Positions 23,281 to 35,349 of a stretch of DNA of 64,000 nucleotides are shown here, piece by piece; positions within the stretch are counted from its first letter, which is position 1; each line of letters opens with the position of its first letter. The position numbers and the translations under genes were made by a program. The notes under the pieces were generated by a model. It had not been told where the DNA came from, made no database searches, and saw nothing but the letters and a program-made list of their open reading frames with translations. The DNA lies in the NCBI GenBank assembly GCA_000499405.2, contig HG738140.1:2375024-2439023 (forward strand), written 5' to 3'. The DNA comes from Onchocerca volvulus. Its lineage: Eukaryota; Nematoda; Chromadorea; Rhabditida; Onchocercidae.

Positions 23281-26200
23281 CCAGGCATAAATTACGTTGT
23301 CGATGAATAATTTACTAATAACTGATAGAGAGAAATATAAAGTTAATTCAATTTGAAAAAATAACAAAAAAATCGAAAACTATTTGCTCACAAAAGAAAT
23401 GCATGAAAGGTTATAAAAATATCATTCATAGTATTTTTAAAAACGAAATTTGAAAATTTAAAAAATGAAATTTTTAAAAGAAACAATTGATCGATTAGGC
23501 AAACTGATAAGATGATCATTTCATCGTACAAATTGCTATTATGTGAAAGGAAAAAAAAGGTGAATTTAGAAAATAATATCAATTCTACTAAGATTCTTGT
23601 ATTAAAATATAGAAAAATAATTTCATTCCAATAGTTTCCATAAATGAAATGCAATAAAAGAAAAATCCAGATGATATAGTTATTTGATATAAATTTGATA
23701 TTTTTTTTTCCTTCGAAATTTTATTTTAAAAAAACGAAATTTTATGTTATGTAAAATGCAAATATATTCCAATCGATTACAAAGTGGATAGCATGAAAAA
23801 TCAATTTAATTTCATTCAATTATTTATTTTATTGTAAATATGTTTACCACTTTTTTCAATTCTCATTAATTCAATGCAACAGAGAAGGTATGAAAGATCT
23901 GTTGATTAGAGAAATCGAATTACTAATAATTTCAGGGAAAAAAAAAATTGGCAGAAAATATAATTTGTTTTGGCTGAAATTGCAATATCTCATATTTTCT
24001 TCATTTGCTGTTAAAAATTAAAATAAAAAAAAAAAAAAAGAGAAAAAATTAAAAATTACGAAAAAAAAATGAAATGACATTGAATAAAGTAGTAAACTTT
24101 ATCGAATTTTCAATCATAACTTCGTTACCATCAAATATACAAAAAAAATTTCTGTTTTGACCATAAAATTGAATAATTAAATTTAATTAAATTAGATTAG
24201 ACAGAAATTTTACAAAATTTATTTAAATGATGAAATCAAATTTCGAAACAATCATATGCGAAATAAAATTTGATATTTTAATTGCTCAAACTCTTTTATG
24301 AATTATTATTATACATTATATTCAAATTCTTATTATATATTGTATCCATATATAAATATAATAATTGAAGGAAGTATAATTCAAATAACTATGTTTACAA
24401 GTTCAAAAAAATAGTTCGATTAATTTTGTCCAAGTGATCGATTGGTAGATTGATTAACTGATTGAATTTGTTACAACAAGTTAGATAAAACATAAAGAAA
24501 GTATGAAAATTGATTATCAAAAAAAAAAAATTATGATCTCAAGAAAAGATTTTTATTTCAGAAAATGATAATTCTGTATTTAAAATGCATGAATCATTCC
24601 ATCATATCCGAAGATTTATCTGAATACCTTACAAAATTTTGAACTTTAACCTCCTGATGCCTCTGTATCCCAAAAAATTTTAGAAATTTTTCAGTTTATT
24701 TAAATAATATAGTTTCCATACAAACTTTCTAAATATCTGGAGTTTATTACATAGAAAATCATTTGTAAATTCATCAAATCCCAATGAGAATTTCTTTTAA
24801 TATTTTTATAAGTATTTCAGAAATCTTTTAAATTAGTTCATGCTAATTAATTAAAAATTTAAGTATTTCATCCTACATCTTCTTCATTTTTTCTCTTAAC
24901 CTTTTCAATCTTCACTTTGTTCACACATCAAAAAGTGGAAAAAAATTCTTAACACATTTTCAAGTTTGACATTATTTTATTTTAACAACCGCTCAAAAAC
25001 TGATAACTTGAATTCGATTTTGCTGAAATACGAGATTAATTTTACAAATATTTCAAATTAGCCTATCTTAAACTTATTTCAGTAGCATCTGATCATTTAC
25101 GAAGAAACTTTCGCTTATTTCCATATGAATTTATGAATTTATATGAAATTAGAGAACTGGATTGATTTGAAATTAATTTTTTTTTTTGATCACTAATAAG
25201 GGGAAAAATAAAGATGCAACTTTTTAGGGACATCAAGATGTCCTTACAAGCCAATTAATTCAACCAAAGATGCATTTCTTTTTTCTTTTTTTTTTTTTTT
25301 TTTTTTGATTGCTCAGATTATAATTATGTAATGAGCATTTAATGCTCAACTTGACTCTATTGTTTCTACTTGATCGGCGATCTTTTCAAACTATCTTGCG
25401 ATTGATTTTTCATATGCCGCTTGACATGTCCTCAATTCTTACCTGGTATTTTGCGATTGCGTGATTTACGCTGCGGGAGATGTGCCGAGAATAATATTTT
25501 CGACGCCACGATATTGCTATATTCAAAACATCCGAAATGCAACAATCATTTTTGATATTATGTAATCAAACAATTTGACCATTATTAATTGGATTTTTAC
25601 TCTATTTTTTCTTTTTTTTCTTGCGTTATTTATGCCGAATAAAAAATATATCGCAAACAATCAAAAATCCATTCCAAATATTTCGTCAATTCTTTGCTGA
25701 ATTTCAAATATTTCTTTGTTTATATTCATTATTTATCACGATTATAACATAATGCTAACAATAAAAAGAAAAAAAAAGCAAATCGCATAGATAGATAAAT
25801 TGATTATTAAGTTATTCATTATATTTTACAAGTTAATTAATCATTTCCTAACAGAAAGAATAACCCAGTGATCAGTTATTTTTTGGATATTTTCCAATAA
25901 TCGCTTTGTAACATAAGCGATGAATCATTTGTTCCGTCAATCAATAAAACTACTAGATATTCTTTATGTTACAAATAATTATTAGAGAATATCCAAGTAA
26001 ATTGATATTTTATTTTAATTGTAAAAAATTCGAAACATTTGATGCATATATTTAGAGAAGCTTTCATTTACGGTGAAAATGATGCGCAAATATTTTAGTT
26101 TTCATTCTTTCTTTCAGATCTAAAAGAGATTTGCGACCTTCAAAAAAAAAAAAACAGTTAATTAACTCTCAAACGTTCATTCCTACCTTATTTGGTTGGA

Positions 26201-26991
26201 ATACGAGAAATTAAGAATAAATTATTTTAAAGGTTTATTGTTCTCGAAATATAGCGTTTTCATGCCTCAATATGCTCCAATATCTCGGATGTGACAAAAA
26301 ATGCATCTGAATTAGATTTTGCGCGGAACGTAAGAAAATTGACGAAAAAAAATGGAAAACTTTTTGCCTTTTTATGTTCCTTTATTTATTGTAATTTAAT
26401 TAAAAATTTTATGTCATCACCTTCATACATTTATTAATTTCTTATGCGATTTTGATCCTTTCCAAAGTGCAAATATAAAATGAATGATCAGTAAAGTTCG
26501 ATCAAATAAGATCAAATAATTATTGATCAAATGAAAATTATAATTTTTTCGACATTTCCTATTTGAAAAGATATATTTCGGAATGCATTAGGTCAATGTC
26601 ACAGAAAATAAATCTTTCCTTTTCATAATTTTAATGGGAAATTTTAAATTGTATTAAAAAAAATGAGGCTATGACAAGTCGATCAATGAACCAATCACTT
26701 TTTTTTTTTCAACCATCATCAGATTTTCCCTATATATTCTTATGATCTTAAAATAGGACAAAATAAAACATCAAATAATTATGCCAAATAGTTTGTTGAA
26801 ATAATTTTAGTGAAGATTTAAAAATTTTTTCTTTTGATATTTCGCAAATTTCTCATTTCAGTTTAAATGAAAAACAAATCTATTCGTATAATATTTTCAT
26901 TTTAAGATATTATAATAATCGTAAACTTCTCAAAGTTTAAGAAAATTCGATCATAATGGTGGAATAGTAATTAAATTTTCAACAAATTAAT

Positions 26992-26995
<4 letters not shown>

Positions 26996-27027
<32 letters not shown>
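26996..27027. repeat. (TA)n microsatellite
   Basis: Uninterrupted TA dinucleotides, about 15 units. Confidence 0.95.
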
Positions 27028-27029
<2 letters not shown>

Positions 27030-28212
27030 ATCCATCCTACTTCGCAATCTAAGCTCCAATTTATTCGAATTTAAATTGCAAAGTACAAATCTAAATTCCA
27101 ATCATCAATCTGAGTCCTAAATATTAATTAAATTTTTAACAAATTTATATAATAATACTACTATTTGCATAATCCATCCTATTTTGGCAATCTAAGTTCT
27201 AATCATTTATAAAAGATGCGAATTTTGTTTGACTCTCGCGAATTTTCTTGAAGCGATTCGTATACCGCATTTTTTTCATTTCATTCTCGATATCATTTCC
27301 TCTGTTCTTTCATCATTCTAAATATCCCGGATTTATGCAAATTTCTGGCAAGTGGATAATCACAAAGTATCTTAATAATCTAATTGCTTTTTTTTTTGTC
27401 CAGCGACAGCACTTATTTTACGATTAAAAGAGAAGCCGCACGTAAGACCTGATTTCTGGATATTTTGGTTGAATGATTCAAAGAGCTTGAAGCAATTAAT
27501 ATGCTAATTATTATGTGCTGCTTCCTTTCATAGATGATTTCAATCATCGATAGAAACCGAGATGAAAAATGAGTAAAAGAAGGAATTATTAGTAATCATG
27601 AAATTAAGAAGCTTATTTTGCCTTTCTCTTTTTCGTTTTTTTTCTCTCCGAAGAGAAAAAAAAACGAAAAAACTGATTAATAGTTTATCCGCAATGTACA
27701 TACCTTTTTTAAACCCTAATATGACCGCTTAAGATTAAGTCATACTGTAGCTTCATTAATATATCATTTTTCATGTCAAAGTTATGATGACAAAAAAATT
27801 CAAGCGAATTTTTCTTGTTTATGCAAAAATTTTTCAAATATAATTTCAAAAAAAAAAAAATACAAACTTTTTGACATCGATTTTTTATGAAATTGCCGTT
27901 TTCTTTTTTCAATGGATAATCTTGTTTTTTTTTTTTTTTCTTTTATTCCAAATTTCGCAATAAATAATTAAAATACCGCTTTATCTGAAATATTAATTCA
28001 AAAAAAAAAGTTTTTGAAGATAATTAATCAAAATTATCATAATTATTAAAAAGCCTAAAAACTATAATTGCAAGAAATTATAATTAGAATTAAATTTTAT
28101 GATATGACAAAGAGGAACAATGTCGTCTTGTTTTATTTAACTTTTAAGCTATTTATTTGAAAATTTTGATATTATTGAGCATTGTAATAATTATGTAACA
28201 AACAGATAAACA

Positions 28213-28281
28213 GGTTTATTTACTTATCTTCGTAAGCTACTAGGCTTATCGAGATAAACCGATAAGTAAACAAATAAACTT
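28213..28281. repeat. Inverted repeat
   Basis: Left arm GTTTATTTACTTATC faces right arm GATAAGTAAACAAATAAAC around a loop containing TAAGCTACTAGGCTTA, itself palindromic. It may be a small MITE remnant or just a stem-loop. Confidence 0.55.
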
Positions 28282-28359
28282 CATTATCATTATCATGCAT
28301 CATATATTCCAAAAATTATTCCATTTCCTTTTTTTTTTTGTGCCTACCTTTTTCCCTAA

Positions 28360-28494
28360 TTTGGCGCCAGAAATATAGAAACCTAGGTTTTATAGAATTA
28401 TTGGCGCTCAATTCACCTGATTTAGCTTTTATCTAGTTATGGTAGCGAATGAAGGAACAGCTTGACCTCGTTGACCTTTTATGCATTTTCCCGC
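28360..28494 (+). promoter_or_regulatory. Possible regulatory element: two E2F-type sites flanking a DR3
   Basis: TTTGGCGC (28360-28367) and TTTCCCGC (28487-28494) both match the E2F consensus TTTSSCGC. A third partial site, ATTGGCGC, lies at 28400-28407. Between them, TGACCT-CGT-TGACCT (28463-28477) is a perfect direct repeat of nuclear-receptor half-sites with spacing 3. The patch is less AT-rich than its surroundings. It is 7.5 kb upstream of the bHLH gene; which gene it serves, if any, is unknown. Confidence 0.4.
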
Positions 28495-28891
28495 CTAATA
28501 ATGTATGCTTAATGAACAGGTGATATTCCAGTCAATTGCTATTTTCGTGACCTTACATGGATGGAATACGAAGAATCAGATGTCCTTATGGAAAAGTATT
28601 CGAAAAAAAAAACAAAAAACTACTTTTAAAATATTATTTTTAATTCCTAATTAAATATTTATTAATTAGTATTTGTTGCGAATATTAAATAATATTAAAT
28701 ATGGAAATATAAAATTATTGTTCATTACGAAAATTAAAATTATAAAAATTTTGGCAATTTTTTCTTTTTCTTTCCCTCTCTTCCAAAAGATACGGTAATT
28801 ATGCAAGAAGAGGTCAAAGTTTATGAAAGAAATATTTGACAATTGTAAAATTTCGATCAAATTTATCTTCTGTAATTCATTCAAACAATTG

Positions 28892-28892
<1 letters not shown>

Positions 28893-28937
<45 letters not shown>
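28893..28937. repeat. (TG)n microsatellite
   Basis: About 22 uninterrupted TG units. The minus-strand open frame across it (poly Thr-His) is an artefact. Confidence 0.97.
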
Positions 28938-28938
<1 letters not shown>

Positions 28939-31900
28939 TATCACTACTTCATTATATTCGTTAATTCATTTCCAGTTATGCATCTCAATTTGACATTTGA
29001 CATTTGACATTTGACATCTAACATTTTCTGGAATTGAGTAGACGACATTTTGGCGCTCATTTATCGCAGAATTTATGACTTTGTTAACGAGATCATTCAT
29101 TAATAATTCCATGCTAATTATGTTTAAGATCGATTGATATTTATTGTTTTCAAACGAAAGTTGAGCAATTTTCATTTATCAAATAAAATTTGCATATCTT
29201 AAATTATAGCAATTTATTAAGAGTAAAAATAATAAATGATAGGAAATTTTACTGAAACATGAAAATTAATCTTTAATAATTTTAGTTTATCGAAACTTGA
29301 AAACTTACTTTTGGTAAATTTTCATCTCCTCATTAATAATTATTTTTGCTAATAATTATAAATCTATACTTATTTTTAATGCTTTCAAAATTTTTTCTAT
29401 CTTATGCCTATTACTGATTATCAATTTCCAATTTGTTTTAGTTTTTCAATCAATTCAGTAATATTTTCAATTTTTATTAATAGTCATTTTTCTAATAAAT
29501 AATATCAGTAATTACTTATGTCTTAAAAAATTTATTTATATCTTATGTCTAGTACTAATTATAGACGTTCAATTTCAATTGTTTTTAGTTACTTTATTAA
29601 AGTAATTATAATTTTTTAATTAATTCAAATGTGTAAAATATAATGAAATGATATTGAAATGGAATTATATTAAATGATATTAACATGAAATGAAATGAAA
29701 TGAAAAAGTGATTATTCGCACATTTGAAATTAATTATAAAATCATTTTAACTACGAAATGATACTTTGCACGCAAAAACAAAATATATTAAAATTTTAAC
29801 AGAAAAATTCACTGTCATTTTGAACTTCTTATAAAATAATTATATTTTCTTTATTTTTTATTTTTTTAGAAATATTATCCTTGAAAATTGTACAATGTAA
29901 AAAATATTGATTTTATTAATTTACAGAATTCAACTCACCGGTTCGAAATTTACTTATCAAACACTTTACTACTTCTTTACTTATAACTTTCATCTAATTA
30001 CTTACGAAATCATTGCAATTATAATTTTTGTACAAAAACATTAATGATGTAATAAATTAATCATGTAATTAATTTAATTTAAATGAAATGATATTTTACA
30101 TTATTTATTTTCATTATAAAAATATCGTTTTATTTCTTGTAAGGATAAATTATTCTTTTTCAATATATTTCCTACACACTTGTATTGTTTTTTTTTTTTT
30201 TTTTAATTACTTTAATCTCGGACAAATGATCGGTGCGTCAAATCATCGTCGATTCATCATTCGACAGATAATTCGCCCAATGATTTGCGGCTTGCGATTA
30301 TTGATACGAGATTTTGATTGCCGCCATGTAGTTATCGTCGGATTCGACTTTTGTAAAATGATCTCGAAAATATGAACAAGCAATGATACCATGGATATTT
30401 TTTCATCATAAATGCTTCTAATTACATTCTTATTATTGCGGATATTATCCTTCCTATAATTGCTATTAGGAAATTTAAGCTTACTTTTCATTTTTTATTT
30501 TTCAAATAAATTTCTTTGTCGAAAAAAATTAAAATACAAATTAATCTAATTTTTTTTCGATTTTTATTAATTACATTAATTTTTTAATATTAATTACATA
30601 CATTAATTTGAATTTAATATTTATATTAAGTGTTATTAATTCACATTATTTTTTATATCATTGTTATTAGTATGATTTTAGAAACTATAATTATAAAAAT
30701 TACTATTCTTTATTAATAATTATTCCTGCTGGTAATTACCACTTATAAATAATTTCCTATAGCTTAAAATTTTTATCAATTATAAATTTTCAATTCCAAC
30801 TTTTTCCGAAAATTATCTCTAACTTTTTTCTAAAGCATAATAAATTAATTTGTAATCTTATTAATAATAATATGGCTAATAATTACGAATTTTTAATTAA
30901 TTATGTATAATTTAAAACTATTATTGATTAAAAAATTTTCAATTTCAACTTTTTTCGAGAATTGATTTCAACTTTTTTTTTTTTCTGTAAACACGTAATA
31001 ATGAATAGAATTAGAATTTCTTGTAAAAAATAAAGTAATTTTTTGGGCAAAGAATTGTTTATTCCTTCATTAATCCACATCTAAGGAAAAACCCATCATC
31101 ATTATTGGTTGTTACAGAAGTGTTCGTCACGCATGATATGAATTGAAATGGATTTGACAACCTGTTGCGGCATCGTTTGAGCTTTTTTCGCAAATCTTTT
31201 TTTTTTCGGCACGTGACCAAAGAAAAAAAGCGTAAATATTGAAAAAAAAAAAAGAAAAAAACAATCAATTGAAACCTTTAAAATGCAAAAATTTTTCCTT
31301 CTAAATTTAAGTATTCTATTTATCATTTGCAATTTGCCTCGTAAACGTTGATTGCGTACGTCAAATACGCATATTTACGTCAAATAAGCATATTTGACGC
31401 ATACATGTAATGAAACGTTTTTAAAAACAATTAATTTTCTAAATATGCATAAGTTATAAAACTAAATTTAAAAACATATTTAAATTTGATTATATATATA
31501 TGGAAATATTACTACTTCGGAAAATTAGATTGATTTGTAAATTGTAACGTAATAAACAAACGTAAACATCAATTACGTACGTCAAAAACGTATACTCTAA
31601 CATAATAAACGTAAGTAAAAAATTGCTTTTCAAAACAAAATAATTCTCTAAAATACACAATAATTAAAGAAAATCAAATTTAAAAACATTTTTAAATTTG
31701 AATCAATCAAAATGAGCAGTAAATTCTTTTGTCCATTAAAAAAAAAAAAAAAAAAAACAAAATGTACTGTACGATTAAAATTAATTCTCTTAATGTTCAA
31801 TTTTTTTTTTTTTTGAAATTCATAAAAATTTAAATCGTTAGAAAGAAATAAAAAAAAAAAAAAAGGAAGAAGAAAATCTAATAAATGTAAATTTTTTTTT

Positions 31901-32225
31901 TTTGTAAATTGTCTAGATTGATTTAAAAGGTTAATTTGAAAAAGAGTAAATAAATTCGGAAATAATTGGAATTTGAACAATGAAACAAAATCGATAGATT
32001 TGTGGTTTTTTCTTTTTTTTTTTTCCTGGAAAGTGTGAAGATTTACATTGTTTTATAAGAAAATTGAGATACTGTCTGATTGAGTGGTACCATAATTTTT
32101 CCATTCTAAACATGTCAACCTGAAAAATTTAAACTAGTTTTTTCCTTCCTTTTTTTTCTCTTTTTCTGGACAAAATTTTCAAAAAATCTGCAGATGTTTG
32201 AAAATACATTTAAATCTACAGTTTT

Positions 32226-32286
32226 CTTTATTGAAAATTTATATGCTATGGTGACACGAAATTGTCACAGCATAAATTCAATAAAG
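32226..32286. repeat. Inverted repeat / stem-loop
   Basis: CTTTATTGAAAATTTATATG and CTATGGTGAC face GTCACAGCATAAATTCAATA plus AAG across an 8-base loop (ACGAAATT). The arms match apart from small indels. The GTGAC/GTCAC inner stem is perfect. It may be a compact MITE remnant or an RNA hairpin. Confidence 0.65.
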
Positions 32287-33549
32287 AACTAAGGAAAAGA
32301 TAAATCGTTTACCATTCATCAATAATTTAATGAAAATTTAACCACAAGAATTTTTGTATTAGATTAATCGATACTCAATAATTCATTTCATTAAAAATGA
32401 ACGATTTGAATTAATTTACTGGATGTAATTATTAATCATAGATTATATTAGGGTTAATCGAAATTCAATGCGAATTAATTCAATAATTAATTTCATGAAA
32501 TGGACAATTTGGATTATTAATTTACTTCGCATTCGAATTTCATTTAAATAATTCAACATTTCTATTCAAATTTAAAAAAAAATAAAAATTTTGAATAAAG
32601 TTGAAATATTTAATTTCAGTTTATATTTATTTATTTCTTTTTTTGAATTATAATTAAATTTCGACAAAAATTTGATGTAAAATCTGAATGATGAAAGATA
32701 AAAATAAATTATCAAAGCTGGATTTAATTATATGAACGATTATTTGACTTGGCTTAATATTATATTTCTTCTTTTAATAATCATTATTATTAATTCTTGG
32801 CCTAGTATTATTTTCCCTTTTTTAATAATTACTGGCCGATTAATTTTCCTAGTTCTTAAGGCTCGAAACAAATTTTTGAGCAGGTGGTTGAAATTTGAAA
32901 CTTCAAAATATGCCTATTTTTTTCAAACAAAAATCATATCACGAATATTTCATGATTCAATTTTGATAAATATTTCATTTAATTCATATATATCTGGTTA
33001 AATGTATTTCCTAAAACTGACAATCAGGTTAAAGATTGATTTTTAGCTAAAAAATTAGTAGAAATACAAAAATATTTTTAAAAACTATTTCTTTCATTTT
33101 TAACTTAACGATCATCTTTAGGATAGAAATTGAATCAAATATTGATTATTTTAACTTTTTATCAGTAATGATCAATTAGTTTTTAAAAATCAATTCATCA
33201 CAATTGAGTGAAAAAAATGACGAATTTCTTTGGCTTGAACATTGATCAGATAAGGCCTGACTTTTGACCTGTTAATTGTTTAAAATTGATCAATTATTTT
33301 TAAAAATCAATTTATTACAGTGATTGTCTTTAGAATATCTATATATTGACAAATAAATTAATGATCATCGTTTGTTAACTGTCTGATAAGTGATCGATTT
33401 GTGATTTAGATCGTCTCTAGAATTTATATTGATCAATTGAAGATTGACCTTTGATTGTTAAGCAGCTTCAGGAATCAATTTTTTTTTTTTAAATCAATTT
33501 CTTGCAATTGAAATCGTGATTTAAAACATCATTGTAAAGGAAATGTGGA

Positions 33550-33636
33550 TTAGATCATGAATAGGATCAGACCAATTATGATCACTAACACGATCATCAG
33601 TTGTTTCGGATCGGACATCTCACTGTCCTCTGACAT
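33550..33636 (-). CDS. Candidate 28-residue single-span membrane micropeptide
   Basis: ATG at 33636 (minus) opens a 28-codon frame: an acidic start MSEDSEMSDPKQ, then 16 strongly hydrophobic residues (LMIVLVIIIGLILFMI) directly before TAA at 33550. The layout resembles tail-anchored or SERCA-regulator-type micropeptides (sarcolipin and sarcolamban are the known examples), but no sequence match is claimed. Codons mix G/C and A/T more evenly than flanking DNA, and the stretch is an island of lower AT content. A TTTTAG acceptor-like site about 65 bp upstream on the same strand could take a spliced leader. Alternatively it is the last exon of a longer protein or a chance ORF. Confidence 0.35.
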   Translation of the reverse strand: MSEDSEMSDPKQLMIVLVIIIGLILFMI

Positions 33637-34109
33637 TTTAAATTTGTCACTAATTAAGATAACATCTGCTCCTTCATCTAATCATTCTACAAAGTCTAAA
33701 ATATTACTCTTAAATTCGCAAAAAAATTGAATTCATTTTTTGCATAATTGAATTGTAATTGTTAGTACCGCAAGTGATGCGACTAAAATGTTTGCGAAAT
33801 GTATGCGATTGATACATCGCAATCACTTTTCATAACTTTTTCATAATTTTCAGTAATAGAATATAATATTCATAATTTAAGTATTCATAATTTAGGTAAT
33901 AGAATATTTTTATTAAATTCACTACAATTTTAACTTGATTAAATTAGTTAATTTAACTTTATTAGCACGAAGTAATGAAATTGGTAATATGTAACCTAAA
34001 AGTAATTAACTCTTACGGACAAAATTTGAATTTAGTTCTTAAAAAGTTGATATAATATGGAAATAAAATATGACCTGATATGGCAATTATCTTCGACAAT
34101 CTTTTTTTC

Positions 34110-34400
34110 CAGCATATTTTCAGGTATTCCGGATTCATCCTTCCGGCATATTTTTAAGTATTCCGGATTCAACTGAATTGCTTGCCCAAATTCAGATTTA
34201 TTACTTTCATTATCAAAATTTATCAATTAAGATTTGTGCAAATTCCGGATTCACCTTTCCGCACATTTTCAGGTATTCCGGATTCATCTTTCCAGCATAT
34301 TTTCAAGTATTCCGGATTCAACTAAATTGTTTGCCCAAATTCAGATTTCTTATTTTTATTATCAAGATTTATCAATCAAAATTTGCGCAAAAATTTTCTG
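34110..34400. repeat. 149-bp tandem duplication with an internal ~31-bp repeat
   Basis: AAGTATTCCGGATTCAACTG (34156) recurs as AAGTATTCCGGATTCAACTA (34305), with flanking sequence matching over almost the whole period. Within each copy the element CAGCATATTTTCAGGTATTC plus CGGATTCA occurs twice. The open frames here (for example 75 and 88 codons, plus) follow the repeat and are not thought to be genes. Confidence 0.85.
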
Positions 34401-35241
34401 GATAATAGCCATAACAAAAATTGCTGTTGCTATGCAAATTATAGCCTGTGGAATATGGAAAGAAAAGATGGTAAACGAAAAAATGGCAATTTATTTTTGA
34501 AATTTAAAATCGATCGAGAGAGGAAATTTACTGCAATTGTAGCCACTCTTATGATTCATCTAAGCTTTTATGATTCATCGAGTATTTTAAGAAATAAAAA
34601 AAAAAAGAATTTTTGTTTTTAGGCTCAAATTTTTTTTTTTTCCTTCTAATCATTCATTTCGATTAGCCAAAAATTAGGAAAATAATCGTTTACTAGATTT
34701 TGTTATTATTGAGCATTTTTTACAAAAAGTATATTTAAAATTTTCAATTTTGCTTGAACTTTTATTTGATTGATTTGCTGATAATGCCTATCAGTAGGAT
34801 GATTTCTTGAATAATTAATTCTTTTTAAGTCTCTAAATTATCTCAAAATTAATTACTAATAATTATTTTATGCTAAATTTATTAAGTATTTTAGAAAATT
34901 AGGCCAAATTTTCAAGTAGCAAAAGATTTGTGATGTAAGAAGAAGATGTGGTACTTTTTGGCTCAATGAAATGGAATTAAATTAAATAATTGATGAAAAA
35001 GTTTTGGAAGCATTGAATACACGAAACTTTCTCGTAGATATTTCACTGATAAGCAAATTACTGTGATCGAACACGCAACTTACGTAACTTACGTTGAACA
35101 CGTAACCTTCTCGTAGATATTTCTAAGTAAACAAGTCAATTTGGTAAACTTTGTTTTATTTATACAAATATGATCATTTTATATGCGAGTAAAAAGCAAT
35201 TCGGAGGATGGTTTGCATATGGTAATCCATCAAAAGATCTC

Positions 35242-35349
35242 ATGAACGGTAGGGGCGTGGTTGGTTGCATTTTGCAAACTGCGCCATTTGCAGTCATCTT
35301 TGCATGCTGCGCGCATCGCAGAACGGTTTGCTCTCTCCGATTGATCTGA
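35242..35349 (+). promoter_or_regulatory. Less AT-rich island with a GC-box, upstream of the bHLH gene
   Basis: GGGGCGTGG (35252-35260) is a good KLF/Sp1-type GC-box. It is followed by TTGGTTGC, TTTGCAAACTGCGCC and CATGCTGCGCGCATCG within 90 bp. The stretch is about 700 bp upstream of the bHLH start, so an enhancer or distal promoter is plausible. A 35-codon ORF (MNGRGVVGCILQ...) spans it on the plus strand and all frames are fairly open, which is expected at this composition. Confidence 0.35.

Larger units (their letters stand above)
21966..33549. other. AT-rich intergenic region with scattered islands
   Basis: No recognisable protein gene. Most of it is AT-rich spacer with A/T runs. Less AT-rich islands occur at about 25340-25560, 26080-26330, 27400-27580, 28340-28600 and 30220-30480. 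They show splice-site-like signals and open frames on both strands but no family match. Repeats and motifs inside are listed separately. Confidence 0.5.

Noticed and set aside
25342..25464. Plus-strand 40-codon ORF beginning MLNLTLLFLLDRRSF
   Set aside because: Hydrophobic start but no splice or leader context, and the opposite strand has an equally good donor; not enough to call a gene.
30088..30491. Opposing ORFs (95 codons plus, 82 minus)
   Set aside because: Neither has a recognisable domain; both reflect a locally lower AT content. Kept only as part of the island finding.
34032..34622. Several overlapping ORFs of 64-88 codons
   Set aside because: They follow the 149-bp duplication and repeat its peptide; no independent coding evidence.
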